Position numbers and translations under genes: made by a program. Below are positions 49,956 through 58,809 of a DNA stretch of 64,000 nucleotides, piece after piece. The notes beneath the pieces were generated by a model, which ran no database searches, was not told where the DNA came from, and saw only the letters and a list, made by a program, of their open reading frames with translations. The stretch is from Flavobacterium sp. TR2. GTDB taxonomy: Bacteria; Bacteroidota; Bacteroidia; Flavobacteriales; Flavobacteriaceae. The stretch is taken from positions 1,674,001 to 1,738,000 of the forward strand of contig NZ_CP104307.1 in assembly GCF_025252405.1 (NCBI RefSeq), read 5' to 3'. Each line of letters begins with the position of its first letter. The first letter of the stretch is position 1.

Positions 49956-51191
49956 ATGATCTTTCGTTTTATATTTCTATGCGCTCTTTTATTATTTATT
50001 GAGTTCTATTCATATCAGGCTTTTCGAACTTTAATCAAAACACGCTGGGTTTTGATAAGTTATCAAATTATTAGCCTACTGGTTTTAATCTTTATTATTT
50101 ATTCTTTTTCGCAAGTAGATCGTTCTGTTGGGCAGACTAGGCAGTTTATGTTTACCACAGGTTTGATGCTGACGGTCTATGTGCCTAAAATTTTGCTTAC
50201 GCTAATCATGTTTGGCGAAGATATTTTTAGAATAGGAGCCAGTATCTTAAATTATTTTGTTTACAATACTCCGCGTAAGGAAATGATGCCAGACAGAAGA
50301 AAATTTGTCAGTCAGCTCGCGTTGGGTCTCGCGGCAATACCTTTTCTCTCTATTATTTACGGAATTTTTGAAGGCAAATATAATTTTAAAGTAATCAAAC
50401 AGACTATATTTTTCCCAGATCTTCCAGATGCTTTCGATGGCTTTAAAATAACTCAGATTTCAGATGTTCATAGCGGAAGTTTTGATAATCCAGAGAAAAT
50501 TAATTATGCGATTGATTTGATTAATGCACAAGAATCTGACTTGATTTTGTTTACGGGTGATATTGTAAATACCCATGCCAAAGAAATGCATCCGTGGCTG
50601 GAAACTTTTAGCCGCATTAAAGATTATAAATACGGGAAGTTTGCGGTTTTAGGAAACCATGATTATGGAGAATATGTAACATGGCCATCTGAGAAAGAAA
50701 AAGACGAGAATTTTAAGGCAATTAAAAATTTGTATGGTCAAATCGGTTTTAAATTAATGCTAAACGAACATACTTACATTCAAAAAGGCGATGATAAAAT
50801 TGCCTTGATCGGGGTAGAAAATTGGGGAGTTAATTTTAAGAAAGCAGGCGATTTAAATAAAGCTTCTGAAAATGTGAATCAAGACGATTTTAAAGTTTTA
50901 ATGAGTCATGATCCAAGCCATTGGGATGCCGAAATTAAAGATCATCCAAAGAATTTCCATCTGACATTTGCAGGCCATACTCACGGTATGCAGTTCGGAA
51001 TTGAGATTCCGGGATATTTTAAATGGAGTTTGGCACAATACATTTATAAACAGTGGGCAGGATTGTACGAAAATGTCGGAAGATACGTTTATGTTAACCG
51101 CGGATTTGGTTTTCACGCATATCCCGGGCGAGTTGGAATTATGCCTGAAATAACGGTAATTGAACTAAAAAAAGGCCGTAATGTCGGTTAA
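49956..51191 (+). CDS. membrane-anchored metallophosphoesterase
   Basis: A 411-residue protein with about four N-terminal membrane helices (1-125) and a calcineurin-like phosphoesterase domain (about 150-400). Metal ligands are in ISDVHSGS, FTGDIVN, LGNHDYGEY, SHDPSHWD and GHTHGMQ. Related proteins (YaeI, LpxG-type) act on phospholipids or nucleotides. The substrate here is unknown. It is monocistronic or followed by the thioredoxin-like gene after 73 bases. Confidence 0.9.
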   Translation: MIFRFIFLCALLLFIEFYSYQAFRTLIKTRWVLISYQIISLLVLIFIIYSFSQVDRSVGQTRQFMFTTGLMLTVYVPKILLTLIMFGEDIFRIGASILNYFVYNTPRKEMMPDRRKFVSQLALGLAAIPFLSIIYGIFEGKYNFKVIKQTIFFPDLPDAFDGFKITQISDVHSGSFDNPEKINYAIDLINAQESDLILFTGDIVNTHAKEMHPWLETFSRIKDYKYGKFAVLGNHDYGEYVTWPSEKEKDENFKAIKNLYGQIGFKLMLNEHTYIQKGDDKIALIGVENWGVNFKKAGDLNKASENVNQDDFKVLMSHDPSHWDAEIKDHPKNFHLTFAGHTHGMQFGIEIPGYFKWSLAQYIYKQWAGLYENVGRYVYVNRGFGFHAYPGRVGIMPEITVIELKKGRNVG

Positions 51192-51264
51192 TTCGTTAAA
51201 AATGCTACATTTGTATAATATTTATTTCTTTTAGAAGATTTAAAAAACTTAAATTTTTGGTTTT

Positions 51265-51567
51265 ATGTCAAAATTTGGAGAATTAATAAATGCTCAAGTT
51301 CCAGTGTTAATTGACTTTTACACAGATTGGAATGAATCTTCAGTTTCTATGCATCCTGTTATTAAGGACGTAGCGGCTGCGCTTGGCGATAAAGCCAAAG
51401 TAATCAAAATTGATGTAGATAAAAATCAGGAACTAGCAGAAGCGCTTCGTATTAAAGGGCTTCCAACTTTAATGATTTATAAAGAAGGGCAAATGATCTG
51501 GAGACAATCTGGAGAACTTGATGCCAATACTATTATCGGAATTGTCCAGGAACAATTTAACGTCTAA
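51265..51567 (+). CDS. thioredoxin-fold protein without cysteines
   Basis: A 100-residue protein with the complete thioredoxin fold pattern: VPVLIDFYTDWN, KVIKIDVDKNQELA, IKGLPTLMIYKEGQ with the cis-Pro. The WCGPC active site is replaced by WNESS, and there is no Cys anywhere in the protein. It therefore cannot do thiol-disulphide chemistry. It may act as a chaperone or interaction module. It has no signal peptide and follows the phosphoesterase on the same strand. Confidence 0.9.
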   Translation: MSKFGELINAQVPVLIDFYTDWNESSVSMHPVIKDVAAALGDKAKVIKIDVDKNQELAEALRIKGLPTLMIYKEGQMIWRQSGELDANTIIGIVQEQFNV

Positions 51568-51588
51568 ACCTCCCTTTTTTGATGTTAT

Positions 51589-52230
51589 TTAGTGAATAAT
51601 GTCAAACTTATATCCGTTTTCTTTTAAAAAATGCAGTGTTCGAGGCAAAGCAAATCTTAAATTTGGAGAAGCTTTAATACTGTCATGAAAAACAATTACG
51701 CTACCCGATTTTACATTTTTTGTTACGTTTTCAAGGCATTTTTCTGGAGTAATGCTTTGATCGAAATCGGCGCTTAAAACATCCCACATTACTATTTTAT
51801 AGCCTAAACTTCTTAGGATTTTAGATTGCGCTTTTTTGATTTTTCCATAAGGAGGACGAAATAATAAGCGGTGAGGAGCTTTTTCTTGTTCATCTAAAAC
51901 AGCCGCACAGTTTTTTACATTTTCGATGTATTCATTGGTATGGATTTTCCAGCCATTCACATGGTTCATGGTATGGTTGCCAATTGAATGCCCGTCTGTA
52001 ATTAGCTTTTCAAATAGAGCTAAGTTGGCTTTTATGTTTTTTCCGATGCAGAAAAAGGTAGCCTTTGCGTCAAATTTTTTTAATTCAGACAAGACCCAGT
52101 CTGTAATTTCTGGAGTAGGACCATCATCAAAAGTAAGGTATATTTTCTTTTCGTTGTTAGGAATGTCCCAGCAATATTTAGAAAACACCTTTTTTATAAA
52201 TGCGTTAGTTTTTACCCAATAGAAGCTCAT
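51589..52230 (-). CDS. polysaccharide deacetylase (NodB-type)
   Basis: A 213-residue carbohydrate esterase 4 protein. Motif 1 YLTFDDGPTPE, motif 2 HSIGNHTMNH, motif 3 RLLFRPPYG and motif 5 VIVFHDS are all visible, giving the Asp-His-His metal site and the catalytic base. Members deacetylate N-acetylglucosamine in peptidoglycan or other glycans. No signal peptide is obvious, so the location is uncertain. Confidence 0.92.
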   Translation of the reverse strand: MSFYWVKTNAFIKKVFSKYCWDIPNNEKKIYLTFDDGPTPEITDWVLSELKKFDAKATFFCIGKNIKANLALFEKLITDGHSIGNHTMNHVNGWKIHTNEYIENVKNCAAVLDEQEKAPHRLLFRPPYGKIKKAQSKILRSLGYKIVMWDVLSADFDQSITPEKCLENVTKNVKSGSVIVFHDSIKASPNLRFALPRTLHFLKENGYKFDIIH

Positions 52231-52264
52231 TTTGAATTAAAATTGTATTAGTATGTATAAAATT

Positions 52265-52304
52265 AAAAAATGCAGCGCTATTTATCAAACAGCGCTGCAT
52301 TTTT
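52265..52304 (-). terminator. terminator of the DUF2723 gene
   Basis: AAAATGCAGCGCT pairs with AGCGCTGCATTTT around a 14-base loop, followed by T-runs. It lies just past the DUF2723 stop on the minus strand. Confidence 0.9.
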
Positions 52305-52331
52305 TTAATAAGTAAGATTTTCGTATATTAT

Positions 52332-55300
52332 TTATTCTTTTTCACGTCCAAAACGCTCAAAAACATTCACGTAAGTATTAAACGTTGTTTTGTGCTGGTT
52401 GTAAAAAGCAGTGTCTTTATTGTCATCCATTACGTGCAGCAGACTTCTGTAACGCTCAATATCTGTAATGATATCTACAGCCAAATCAGTTTGGTCTGAA
52501 GGAGTTAATGTGCTGTAATAGTTTAGATTCTCTTTATACTTTTGAACCAATTTGTTTAAAAGATCCTGCGCTTTGGCTTTTTCTCCCACTTTGTAATAAC
52601 CGTCAGCAAAACCTTCAACCAATGAGTAATATCCAAATTTGTCTAAAGGCATTTGGGTCATTGCTAAATTGATTACATTTTTAGCTTTGTCAATCTTACC
52701 TTCTTCAATAAGCTGGTTCATTAATCTAGAAAGATTGGTACGGTAGGTAATGCTGTTTCTTCTGGTTTCAGGATCGTGATAGATGTTTCCATTGCTATTG
52801 CCCCAATCCCATTTCATTACAATATCGTACATTTTATCTGCATCAATTTGGCCCATGTCTAATGGTCCGCCATCTTTTGAAGGAGTGTTTTTTATTGGAA
52901 CCAATTTATACACCATTCCATCCAATTGCAGATAATCTTTTAACCATAAATAATCTTCATCATCAAAAGCGCCACCGCTAAAGTAAATCGGCCTCTTCCA
53001 GTTGTTATTGGCTAAAATGTCAAGCATCATTAAACGGTTTTTGTACAATGCGCTTCCTTTAATATCAATATCTAAGTAAGGAACAATAGAGTCGTAATAC
53101 TTAGGATTAACCACTTTATTTTGAATGATAACATTTTTATCCACATTTACTCTAATCTTGTTTGTTGGATAAAAATGAATGGTTTGTCCGTTTTGTAATC
53201 CAACAGTCGATTTAGGGTTTTTGATAAAATCGATAAAATCTTTAATGTTCCAACGAGTATCAATTTTTTGAATATAAGCTGTGTAATCCAAGTTGTCTCC
53301 CACATACTGGCTATGCACAAAAGAAATCGGCAGTGGATTTGATTCATAAGACTTCGCCTTCATTTGGTCAATGTACCAGTCTGTCATGAATAAACTTGTG
53401 TTTACAATCTTCACATCGGTTCTGAAGTGCTCAATTTCCTGCGCGTACCAAAGAGGGAAGGTGTCGTTATCTCCAATTGTAAATAAGATTGCATCTTTGT
53501 CGCAAGAACTTAAGTAAGCTTTTGCCATTGCAACCGCTGTGTATCTTCCAGATCTATCGTGATCATCCCAGTTTTGAGCTGCCATTAAAACAGGTGCAGC
53601 CAATAAACTTCCGGCAATAAGCACTGGTCCCGCAATTTTTGGAGCAAGATATTTCTGGAGGCTTTCATAAAGTGAGTAAACTCCAAATCCGATCCAGATG
53701 GCAAAGACGTAGAATGAACCTACTAGTGCATAATCTCTTTCGCGAGGTTCAAAAGGTCTTTCATTCAAATATATTTTTAGTGCAATTCCTGTAAATAAGA
53801 ATAAAGCCAAAAGAACATAAAAGCTCTTTAAATCTTTGTTGGCATGGTACATGATACCAATTAGCCCTAAAATAAAAGGAATAAAATAATAAGCATTGCG
53901 CCCTTTGTTGTTTAATACATCTGTTGGCAGATTGTCTTGAGAACCTAAATGAACAGAATCTAAAGGTTTGATGCCGCTAATCCAGTTACCGTCCAAATTA
54001 TCATATTTGCCCTGAACATCATTTTGGCGCCCAACAAAATTCCACATCAAATATCTCCAGTACATATATCCAAATTGATATTCAAACATAAAACTGAAGT
54101 TGTCAGCTGTAGAAGGCTTCTCAATAATTAAATATTCTCCGTAACTTCTTAAGAATTTTACGTAACCTTCGTTGTCAATCTGTTTTTGAGCATAAGCTCT
54201 TCTAAACTCAGAAACTGTTTTTTCAACCTCATTGCGCAATTGAGCAGTAGCTTTGTTGTATTCATCTTCGCTTAATTGGCTCGCATCAATTCCGTATTTT
54301 GCCAAATCTTCATCATAATTATAATTAGGATTGATTCGGAATTTTGGAGGATTTGTAAAGTTGATATAGTTTTGAATGTGTCCTGTTTCTGTGCTCCACA
54401 TTCTTGGTAGAATTGCTTTCTGGTTGTCATCAGAATTTTGTTCTGCATTTTTATAATTATTGGTAATGATATATTTTCCTGTTTTATAATCTCTTTCGTA
54501 GTTTGGCTTTTTGTCTAAATAAGGTGTTTTAGCATCAAGACCAGCAAAAAGTTCTGTGTATTGAGGCCCATAAAATAAAGGATTTACACCATATTGTTCA
54601 CGATTGTAATAAGCCAAAACCTCTGTGGCATCTGAAGGTTTGTTTTCATTGATTACCGTATTGGCATTTGCACGAACAGGAAGCATCAGCCAAGTTGAGA
54701 AACCAATTAAGATAAATAAAATGCACAATATAATAGTGTTGTAAAATATCAAACCTTTTTGTTTGGTGTATTTTAATCCAAAATAGAAAAAAGCAACAAA
54801 CAATAATGCAACAAAGATAGTTCCTGAGTTAAACGGAAGTCCCATGCTGTTTACCATGAAAATTTCGGTTTTTCCGAAAAATGCCATAGTAAGAGGAAGA
54901 AGTAATTTGAAAATGAACAATAAAATTCCAATAACAACTACATTGGCAATAAGGAAGTTTTTAATTGTAACTTTTTCGTAGTGTTTGAAATAGTATAAGA
55001 ATCCAATGGATGGAATAGTTAAAAGAGCCATGAAGTGAACTCCAAACGAAAGACCAACAACCAATGAAATGATTAAAAGCCATTTGTTTCCTTTTGGTTT
55101 GTCCATGTCTTGCTCCCAGCGTAAACCTAACCAGAAAAGCAAAGCAATTAGTAATGAAGCCATCGCATAAACTTCGGCTTCAACCGCATTAAACCAGAAA
55201 CTGTCAGAAAATGTATAAGCCAATGCGCCTACAAAAGAACTTCCTAAAATAACGATCGAATTGTTTTGGTCAATTTCTGTAAAACGTCCAACGATCTTTT

Positions 55301-55610
55301 TCAAAATCATAGACGATGACCAGAACATAAATAATATGGTAAATGCGCTAGAAAAAACAGACATCATGTTAACCATTAGAGCCACGTGCTGAGCATCTAT
55401 TGCAAACATGGCAAAAAATGCACCCATCATCTGGAAAAGCGGTGCTCCCGGTGGGTGGCCTACTTCAAGTTTGGCTGCGGTAGCAATATATTCTCCGCAA
55501 TCCCAAAAGCTCATTGTAGGTTCAACTGTTAATGTATAAGTGATTAAAGCGATTGCAAATGCAAACCAACCAATAATTGTATTCCATTTATTGAAATTGA
55601 ATTGTGCCAT
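52332..55610 (-). CDS. DUF2723 membrane glycosyltransferase-like protein
   Basis: A 1092-residue protein. The N-terminal about 350 residues hold several membrane helices and the DUF2723 signature PTMSFWDCGEYIATAAKLEVGHPPGAPLFQ (landmark, about 31-60; Asp/Glu in the first loop). Further helices lie at about 590-690, and the C-terminal 350 residues form a soluble, helical repeat-like domain. The DUF2723 family includes TMEM260, a protein O-mannosyltransferase, so a lipid-linked-sugar transferase acting on exported proteins is the best guess. It is monocistronic. Confidence 0.9.
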   Translation of the reverse strand: MAQFNFNKWNTIIGWFAFAIALITYTLTVEPTMSFWDCGEYIATAAKLEVGHPPGAPLFQMMGAFFAMFAIDAQHVALMVNMMSVFSSAFTILFMFWSSSMILKKIVGRFTEIDQNNSIVILGSSFVGALAYTFSDSFWFNAVEAEVYAMASLLIALLFWLGLRWEQDMDKPKGNKWLLIISLVVGLSFGVHFMALLTIPSIGFLYYFKHYEKVTIKNFLIANVVVIGILLFIFKLLLPLTMAFFGKTEIFMVNSMGLPFNSGTIFVALLFVAFFYFGLKYTKQKGLIFYNTIILCILFILIGFSTWLMLPVRANANTVINENKPSDATEVLAYYNREQYGVNPLFYGPQYTELFAGLDAKTPYLDKKPNYERDYKTGKYIITNNYKNAEQNSDDNQKAILPRMWSTETGHIQNYINFTNPPKFRINPNYNYDEDLAKYGIDASQLSEDEYNKATAQLRNEVEKTVSEFRRAYAQKQIDNEGYVKFLRSYGEYLIIEKPSTADNFSFMFEYQFGYMYWRYLMWNFVGRQNDVQGKYDNLDGNWISGIKPLDSVHLGSQDNLPTDVLNNKGRNAYYFIPFILGLIGIMYHANKDLKSFYVLLALFLFTGIALKIYLNERPFEPRERDYALVGSFYVFAIWIGFGVYSLYESLQKYLAPKIAGPVLIAGSLLAAPVLMAAQNWDDHDRSGRYTAVAMAKAYLSSCDKDAILFTIGDNDTFPLWYAQEIEHFRTDVKIVNTSLFMTDWYIDQMKAKSYESNPLPISFVHSQYVGDNLDYTAYIQKIDTRWNIKDFIDFIKNPKSTVGLQNGQTIHFYPTNKIRVNVDKNVIIQNKVVNPKYYDSIVPYLDIDIKGSALYKNRLMMLDILANNNWKRPIYFSGGAFDDEDYLWLKDYLQLDGMVYKLVPIKNTPSKDGGPLDMGQIDADKMYDIVMKWDWGNSNGNIYHDPETRRNSITYRTNLSRLMNQLIEEGKIDKAKNVINLAMTQMPLDKFGYYSLVEGFADGYYKVGEKAKAQDLLNKLVQKYKENLNYYSTLTPSDQTDLAVDIITDIERYRSLLHVMDDNKDTAFYNQHKTTFNTYVNVFERFGREKE

Positions 55611-55805
55611 ATTTAGGTGTTAAAAATTTGAATGTTTTTCTATCCTACAAAGAAAATGTTTTTTTACGTAAAGAAACGAGCATTAACAAAAAATTCTATA
55701 AAACTATACGTAATAAGTAATGTGTTGTTTATGAGGAGTTTTTGATATTGAAGCGAATTTGAATGTGAAAAAAATCAAAAAAAATGATTTTTTTTGCTCA
55801 AAAAG

Positions 55806-55836
55806 TTTGCACAAACTAAATAAAGACTTAAATTTG
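55806..55836 (+). promoter_or_regulatory. promoter of tRNA-Gln copy 1
   Basis: TTTG (55806-55809), 19 bases, TAAATTTG (55829-55836), about 20 bases before the tRNA. Confidence 0.7.
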
Positions 55837-55856
55837 CACTCGCTTTACAGCACTGC

Positions 55857-55927
55857 TGGTCTATGGTGTAATGGTAACACTACGGTTTTTGGTGCCGTCT
55901 TTCTAGGTTCGAGTCCTAGTAGACCAA
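55857..55927 (+). tRNA. trnQ: tRNA-Gln (anticodon TTG), copy 1
   Basis: A complete cloverleaf: acceptor TGGTCTA/TAGACCA, D arm GTG-TAATGGTAA-CAC, anticodon loop TTTTGGT with TTG at positions 34-36, and T arm CTAGG-TTCGAGT-CCTAG. The 3' CCA is not encoded. It has its own promoter and a strong terminator. An identical copy follows 180 bases later. Confidence 0.96.
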
Positions 55928-55930
55928 CAG

Positions 55931-55961
55931 AAAAAGCCTCTCAGAAATGAGAGGCTTTTTT
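55931..55961 (+). terminator. terminator of tRNA-Gln copy 1
   Basis: A 13-bp stem AAAAAGCCTCTCA-GAAA-TGAGAGGCTTTTT followed by T, 4 bases after the tRNA. Confidence 0.93.
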
Positions 55962-55985
55962 ATTTGAAAAAAGTTTGCTTTAAAA

Positions 55986-56016
55986 TTTGCATAAATTAAA
56001 TAAAGTTTTAATTTTG
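55986..56016 (+). promoter_or_regulatory. promoter of tRNA-Gln copy 2
   Basis: TTTG (55986-55989), 19 bases, TAATTTTG (56009-56016): same layout as copy 1 but with sequence differences. Confidence 0.7.
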
Positions 56017-56036
56017 CACCCGCTTAACCGCACTGC

Positions 56037-56107
56037 TGGTCTATGGTGTAATGGTAACACTACGGTTTTTGGTGCCGTCTTTCTAGGTTCGAGTCCTAGT
56101 AGACCAA
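56037..56107 (+). tRNA. trnQ: tRNA-Gln (anticodon TTG), copy 2
   Basis: Identical in sequence to the copy at 55857-55927, displaced by exactly 180 bases. Promoter spacing, the GCACTGC leader end and the terminator are also repeated. It is a tandem duplication of a complete transcription unit. Confidence 0.96.
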
Positions 56108-56110
56108 CAG

Positions 56111-56141
56111 AAAAAGCCTCTCAGAAATGAGAGGCTTTTTT
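56111..56141 (+). terminator. terminator of tRNA-Gln copy 2
   Basis: The same 13-bp stem and GAAA loop as after copy 1. Confidence 0.93.
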
Positions 56142-56180
56142 ATGCTTTAAATTTAGAGTGTTTTTCTGGGTGTTTTTTTA

Positions 56181-56244
56181 ACGCAAAGCGCGCTAAGGTA
56201 TACGCAAAGTGCGCTAAGGTATACGCAAAGTGCGCAAGGAATAT
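56181..56244. repeat. 21-bp tandem repeat ACGCAAAG(C/T)GCGCTAAGGTAT
   Basis: Three units start at 56181, 56202 and 56223. The gap of about 220 bases after the second tRNA holds only this block and AT-rich DNA. Related words lie between thiG and thiH at 27110-27238. Confidence 0.85.
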
Positions 56245-56361
56245 CTTTTTAAGAATGTAGGGTTTGCAAAGCTTTATTGGTAAGATTTTCCTAGTTTTAT
56301 TTTGACATAGCCCGTGGTTTCAGCCGTGGGGACTTATTGCAAAAGGTTTATTTCGGAAGAT

Positions 56362-57168
56362 CTATTTGTGATTTAAAGAAGAAGGGACGATTCCGAATTT
56401 CTTTTTAAATGAAAATGAAAAATGCGAAAGATCTTCAAAGCCAACACCAATATATACTTCTGATGGCGGATTTCCTTGGCTGATTAAATAATAAGCTTCT
56501 TGAAGCCTTTTGTTTAAAAGCCATTTTCCGGGAGTCTGCTGGAAAATTTTCTGAAAATCTCTCTTAAATGTTGCTAAGCTTCTTCCTGTAAGATAGGCAA
56601 ATCGGTGCATTTGGACATTGAAATGGAAATTTTTGTTCATAAAAGCTTCCAAGTCAATTTTGCCAGGCTCGTTAAAATCAAATAAAATATCTTTTAATTC
56701 TGGATTTATTTTCAATAAGAGATGGATGGCTTCTTTGATTTTTAAATTGAACAAAGCCTCATTGTTTTCTTCTTCAACTTCAAGATAAGATATGAGCGAT
56801 TCCATGAAAGATTTGTAGAGCGGATTAGGAGCTAGTGAAAACATAGCATCTGTATCGGCTTTTTTGTCGGCTTTCAAATTGTAGTCCTTGCTGATTTCTC
56901 TTAAGATTTCTTGATCCAAAAAAAGTGAAACGGTTCTAAATTCGCCTCCTTCTGGCGGTATTTTGGTGAATTTTGCCAAATGGTTTCTTCTGCTGAAGCG
57001 GAAATCTCCCGGTTTGGAATGAAAGGTGCTTTTACTGTCTGAAGCGATCATTTCGCCAGAAATTTGATAGCTAAAAACGTGTTCAGGTATAAAATGCTCG
57101 CCTTCTCGACTGCGTGAATAATAGCACGAGTAGAGAATTTTTGGCTTTGTATTTGGTTTGATGCTCAT
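56362..57168 (-). CDS. AraC-family transcriptional regulator
   Basis: A 268-residue regulator with an N-terminal cupin-like sensing domain (about 1-130) and a C-terminal double helix-turn-helix (about 170-268; MHRFAYLTGRSLATFKRDFQKIFQQTPGKWL and GFEDLSHFSFSFKKKFGIVPS, landmarks). It lies 62 bases downstream of an aldehyde dehydrogenase gene on the same strand and may control it. Confidence 0.9.
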   Translation of the reverse strand: MSIKPNTKPKILYSCYYSRSREGEHFIPEHVFSYQISGEMIASDSKSTFHSKPGDFRFSRRNHLAKFTKIPPEGGEFRTVSLFLDQEILREISKDYNLKADKKADTDAMFSLAPNPLYKSFMESLISYLEVEEENNEALFNLKIKEAIHLLLKINPELKDILFDFNEPGKIDLEAFMNKNFHFNVQMHRFAYLTGRSLATFKRDFQKIFQQTPGKWLLNKRLQEAYYLISQGNPPSEVYIGVGFEDLSHFSFSFKKKFGIVPSSLNHK

Positions 57169-57230
57169 ATTTGTAAAAATAATAAAAGATCTGGAAATCT
57201 TTGGTTTAAAGATTTCCAGATTGATGAAAG

Positions 57231-58652
57231 TTATTTTGGCTGAATTAATGCTCTTGGTTCCAGATAAGCTTCTAATCCAATGGTTCCAAACTCGCGCCCA
57301 ATTCCAGATTGCTTAAATCCGCCAAAAGGAGCCATTGGATCGTGGCTAATTCCATTAATCTGAACACGGCCTGCATTAATTTGCGAAGCGACATGATAAG
57401 CTCTTTCTGAGTCGGATGAGCTTATGTAAGCCTGTAGTCCGTAAGTGGTGTCGTTTGCGATTTCAATGGCTTCTTCTTCAGTTTTGTAAGTGATGATGGA
57501 TAAAACAGGTCCGAATATTTCCTCTCTTGCAATTCGCATTTGGTTATTTACATTGATGAAAACAGTTGGCTTGACAAAATTTCCGTTTTCTAGCCCTTCA
57601 GGTTTTCCAAGTCCGCCAGCTAATATCTCTGCGCCTTCATTGATTCCAGTCTGAATATAATCTTGAACGCGATTGTATTGTTTTGTGCTGACCATTGGCC
57701 CGACTGCGGTATTTGGATTTTTAGGGTCGCCAACAATAAAGCTTGGAATCGTTTCTTTGATGAGAAGTTTAGCTTCTTCTAATCTGTCTTCTGGAATTAG
57801 TAATCTGGTTCCGGCAATACAGGCTTGTCCGCTGTTCATAAATGCTGCGCCAATGGCAAGTGGAATAGCTTTTGAAAAATCAGCATCGTCTAGAATGATG
57901 TTTGGAGATTTTCCGCCAAGTTCAAGAGTAACTCTTTTCATGGTGTTGACCGCTTCTTTTGCAATTATTTTTCCAACGTTTGTAGATCCTGTAAAAGATA
58001 TTTTGGCGATGTCAGGGTTTCTGCTTATTTCGGCGCCGACAATTTCTCCTAATCCGTTTACAATATTGAATACGCCTTTTGGAAGATTTGCTTCGTGAAG
58101 GCATTCGGTGATCAGTTGAGTCTGTTGAGCGCTCATTTCGCTAGGTTTAATTACAGTCGTGCATCCTGCTGCGATTGCTGTAGATAATTTGCTGCAGATG
58201 AAGCCGTTGCTTGAATTCCACGGAATGATGATTCCGACTACGCCAATTGGTGTCATTTGAACTTCAGATTCTCCCATTGTTTTGATAAAGCTGTAAGAGT
58301 TAAGAAGATTGATTGCAGAATCAAAACTTTTTAGCATATAATCATAGCTTACGCTTGCAAACTGAAATGTTCCTCCGTATTCTTCTGTCATTATATTGAT
58401 AAAGTCGTCTTTTCTTTTTTCAACAGAAGATCTGATGTTTTTAAGATATTGGATTCTTTCTGTGGTTGTTGTTTTTGAGAAAGTTTTGAAAGCATTTTGG
58501 GCCGCTTCGATTGCTTTTTGAGTGTCTTCCGTGTTGCCTAAGCGGACTTTTCCTAATTTTTCGTTTGTCGTAGGGCTGATTAAATCGAAGTGTTCAGTTC
58601 CATTTGGAGTAACAAATTCTCCATTAATGTAAATTTTGTCTATTATTTTCAT
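57231..58652 (-). CDS. NAD(P)-dependent aldehyde dehydrogenase
   Basis: A 473-residue member of the ALDH superfamily. PWNSSNGFICSKLSTAIAAG, the catalytic Glu in LELGGKSPNII, FTGSTNVGK and the catalytic Cys in NSGQACIAGTRLL are present, as is EEIFGPVLSI. The substrate is not evident. Downstream lies an AraC regulator, likely co-transcribed. Confidence 0.95.
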   Translation of the reverse strand: MKIIDKIYINGEFVTPNGTEHFDLISPTTNEKLGKVRLGNTEDTQKAIEAAQNAFKTFSKTTTTERIQYLKNIRSSVEKRKDDFINIMTEEYGGTFQFASVSYDYMLKSFDSAINLLNSYSFIKTMGESEVQMTPIGVVGIIIPWNSSNGFICSKLSTAIAAGCTTVIKPSEMSAQQTQLITECLHEANLPKGVFNIVNGLGEIVGAEISRNPDIAKISFTGSTNVGKIIAKEAVNTMKRVTLELGGKSPNIILDDADFSKAIPLAIGAAFMNSGQACIAGTRLLIPEDRLEEAKLLIKETIPSFIVGDPKNPNTAVGPMVSTKQYNRVQDYIQTGINEGAEILAGGLGKPEGLENGNFVKPTVFINVNNQMRIAREEIFGPVLSIITYKTEEEAIEIANDTTYGLQAYISSSDSERAYHVASQINAGRVQINGISHDPMAPFGGFKQSGIGREFGTIGLEAYLEPRALIQPK

Positions 58653-58761
58653 GTTGTTGTTTTTAATGAATTTCTATTTGACAAATTTCTGCATTAAATA
58701 CCTTGGAGGTTTTGTTGTAAAGCTCAGTTGTGCTTTGTTGAGAAGCTCATTTTTTTTGCAA

Positions 58762-58791
58762 AAAAAAAGCCTCCCAGACGAGAGGCTTTAG
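58762..58791 (-). terminator. terminator of the universal-stress gene
   Basis: AAAGCCTC pairs with GAGGCTTT around a short loop and is followed by a run of T on the minus strand. It lies about 20 bases past the usp stop. Confidence 0.85.
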
Positions 58792-58809
58792 AAGAATAAA
58801 TGGATTATG

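Noticed and set aside
55759..55950. Open frame across tRNA-Gln copy 1
   Set aside because: It is made of promoter, tRNA and terminator sequence and has no protein-like features.
56181..56244. Tandem repeats as a possible CRISPR array
   Set aside because: Units of 21 bases are directly adjacent with no unique spacers, and no cas gene is in the window. The heptad blocks are rejected for the same reason.
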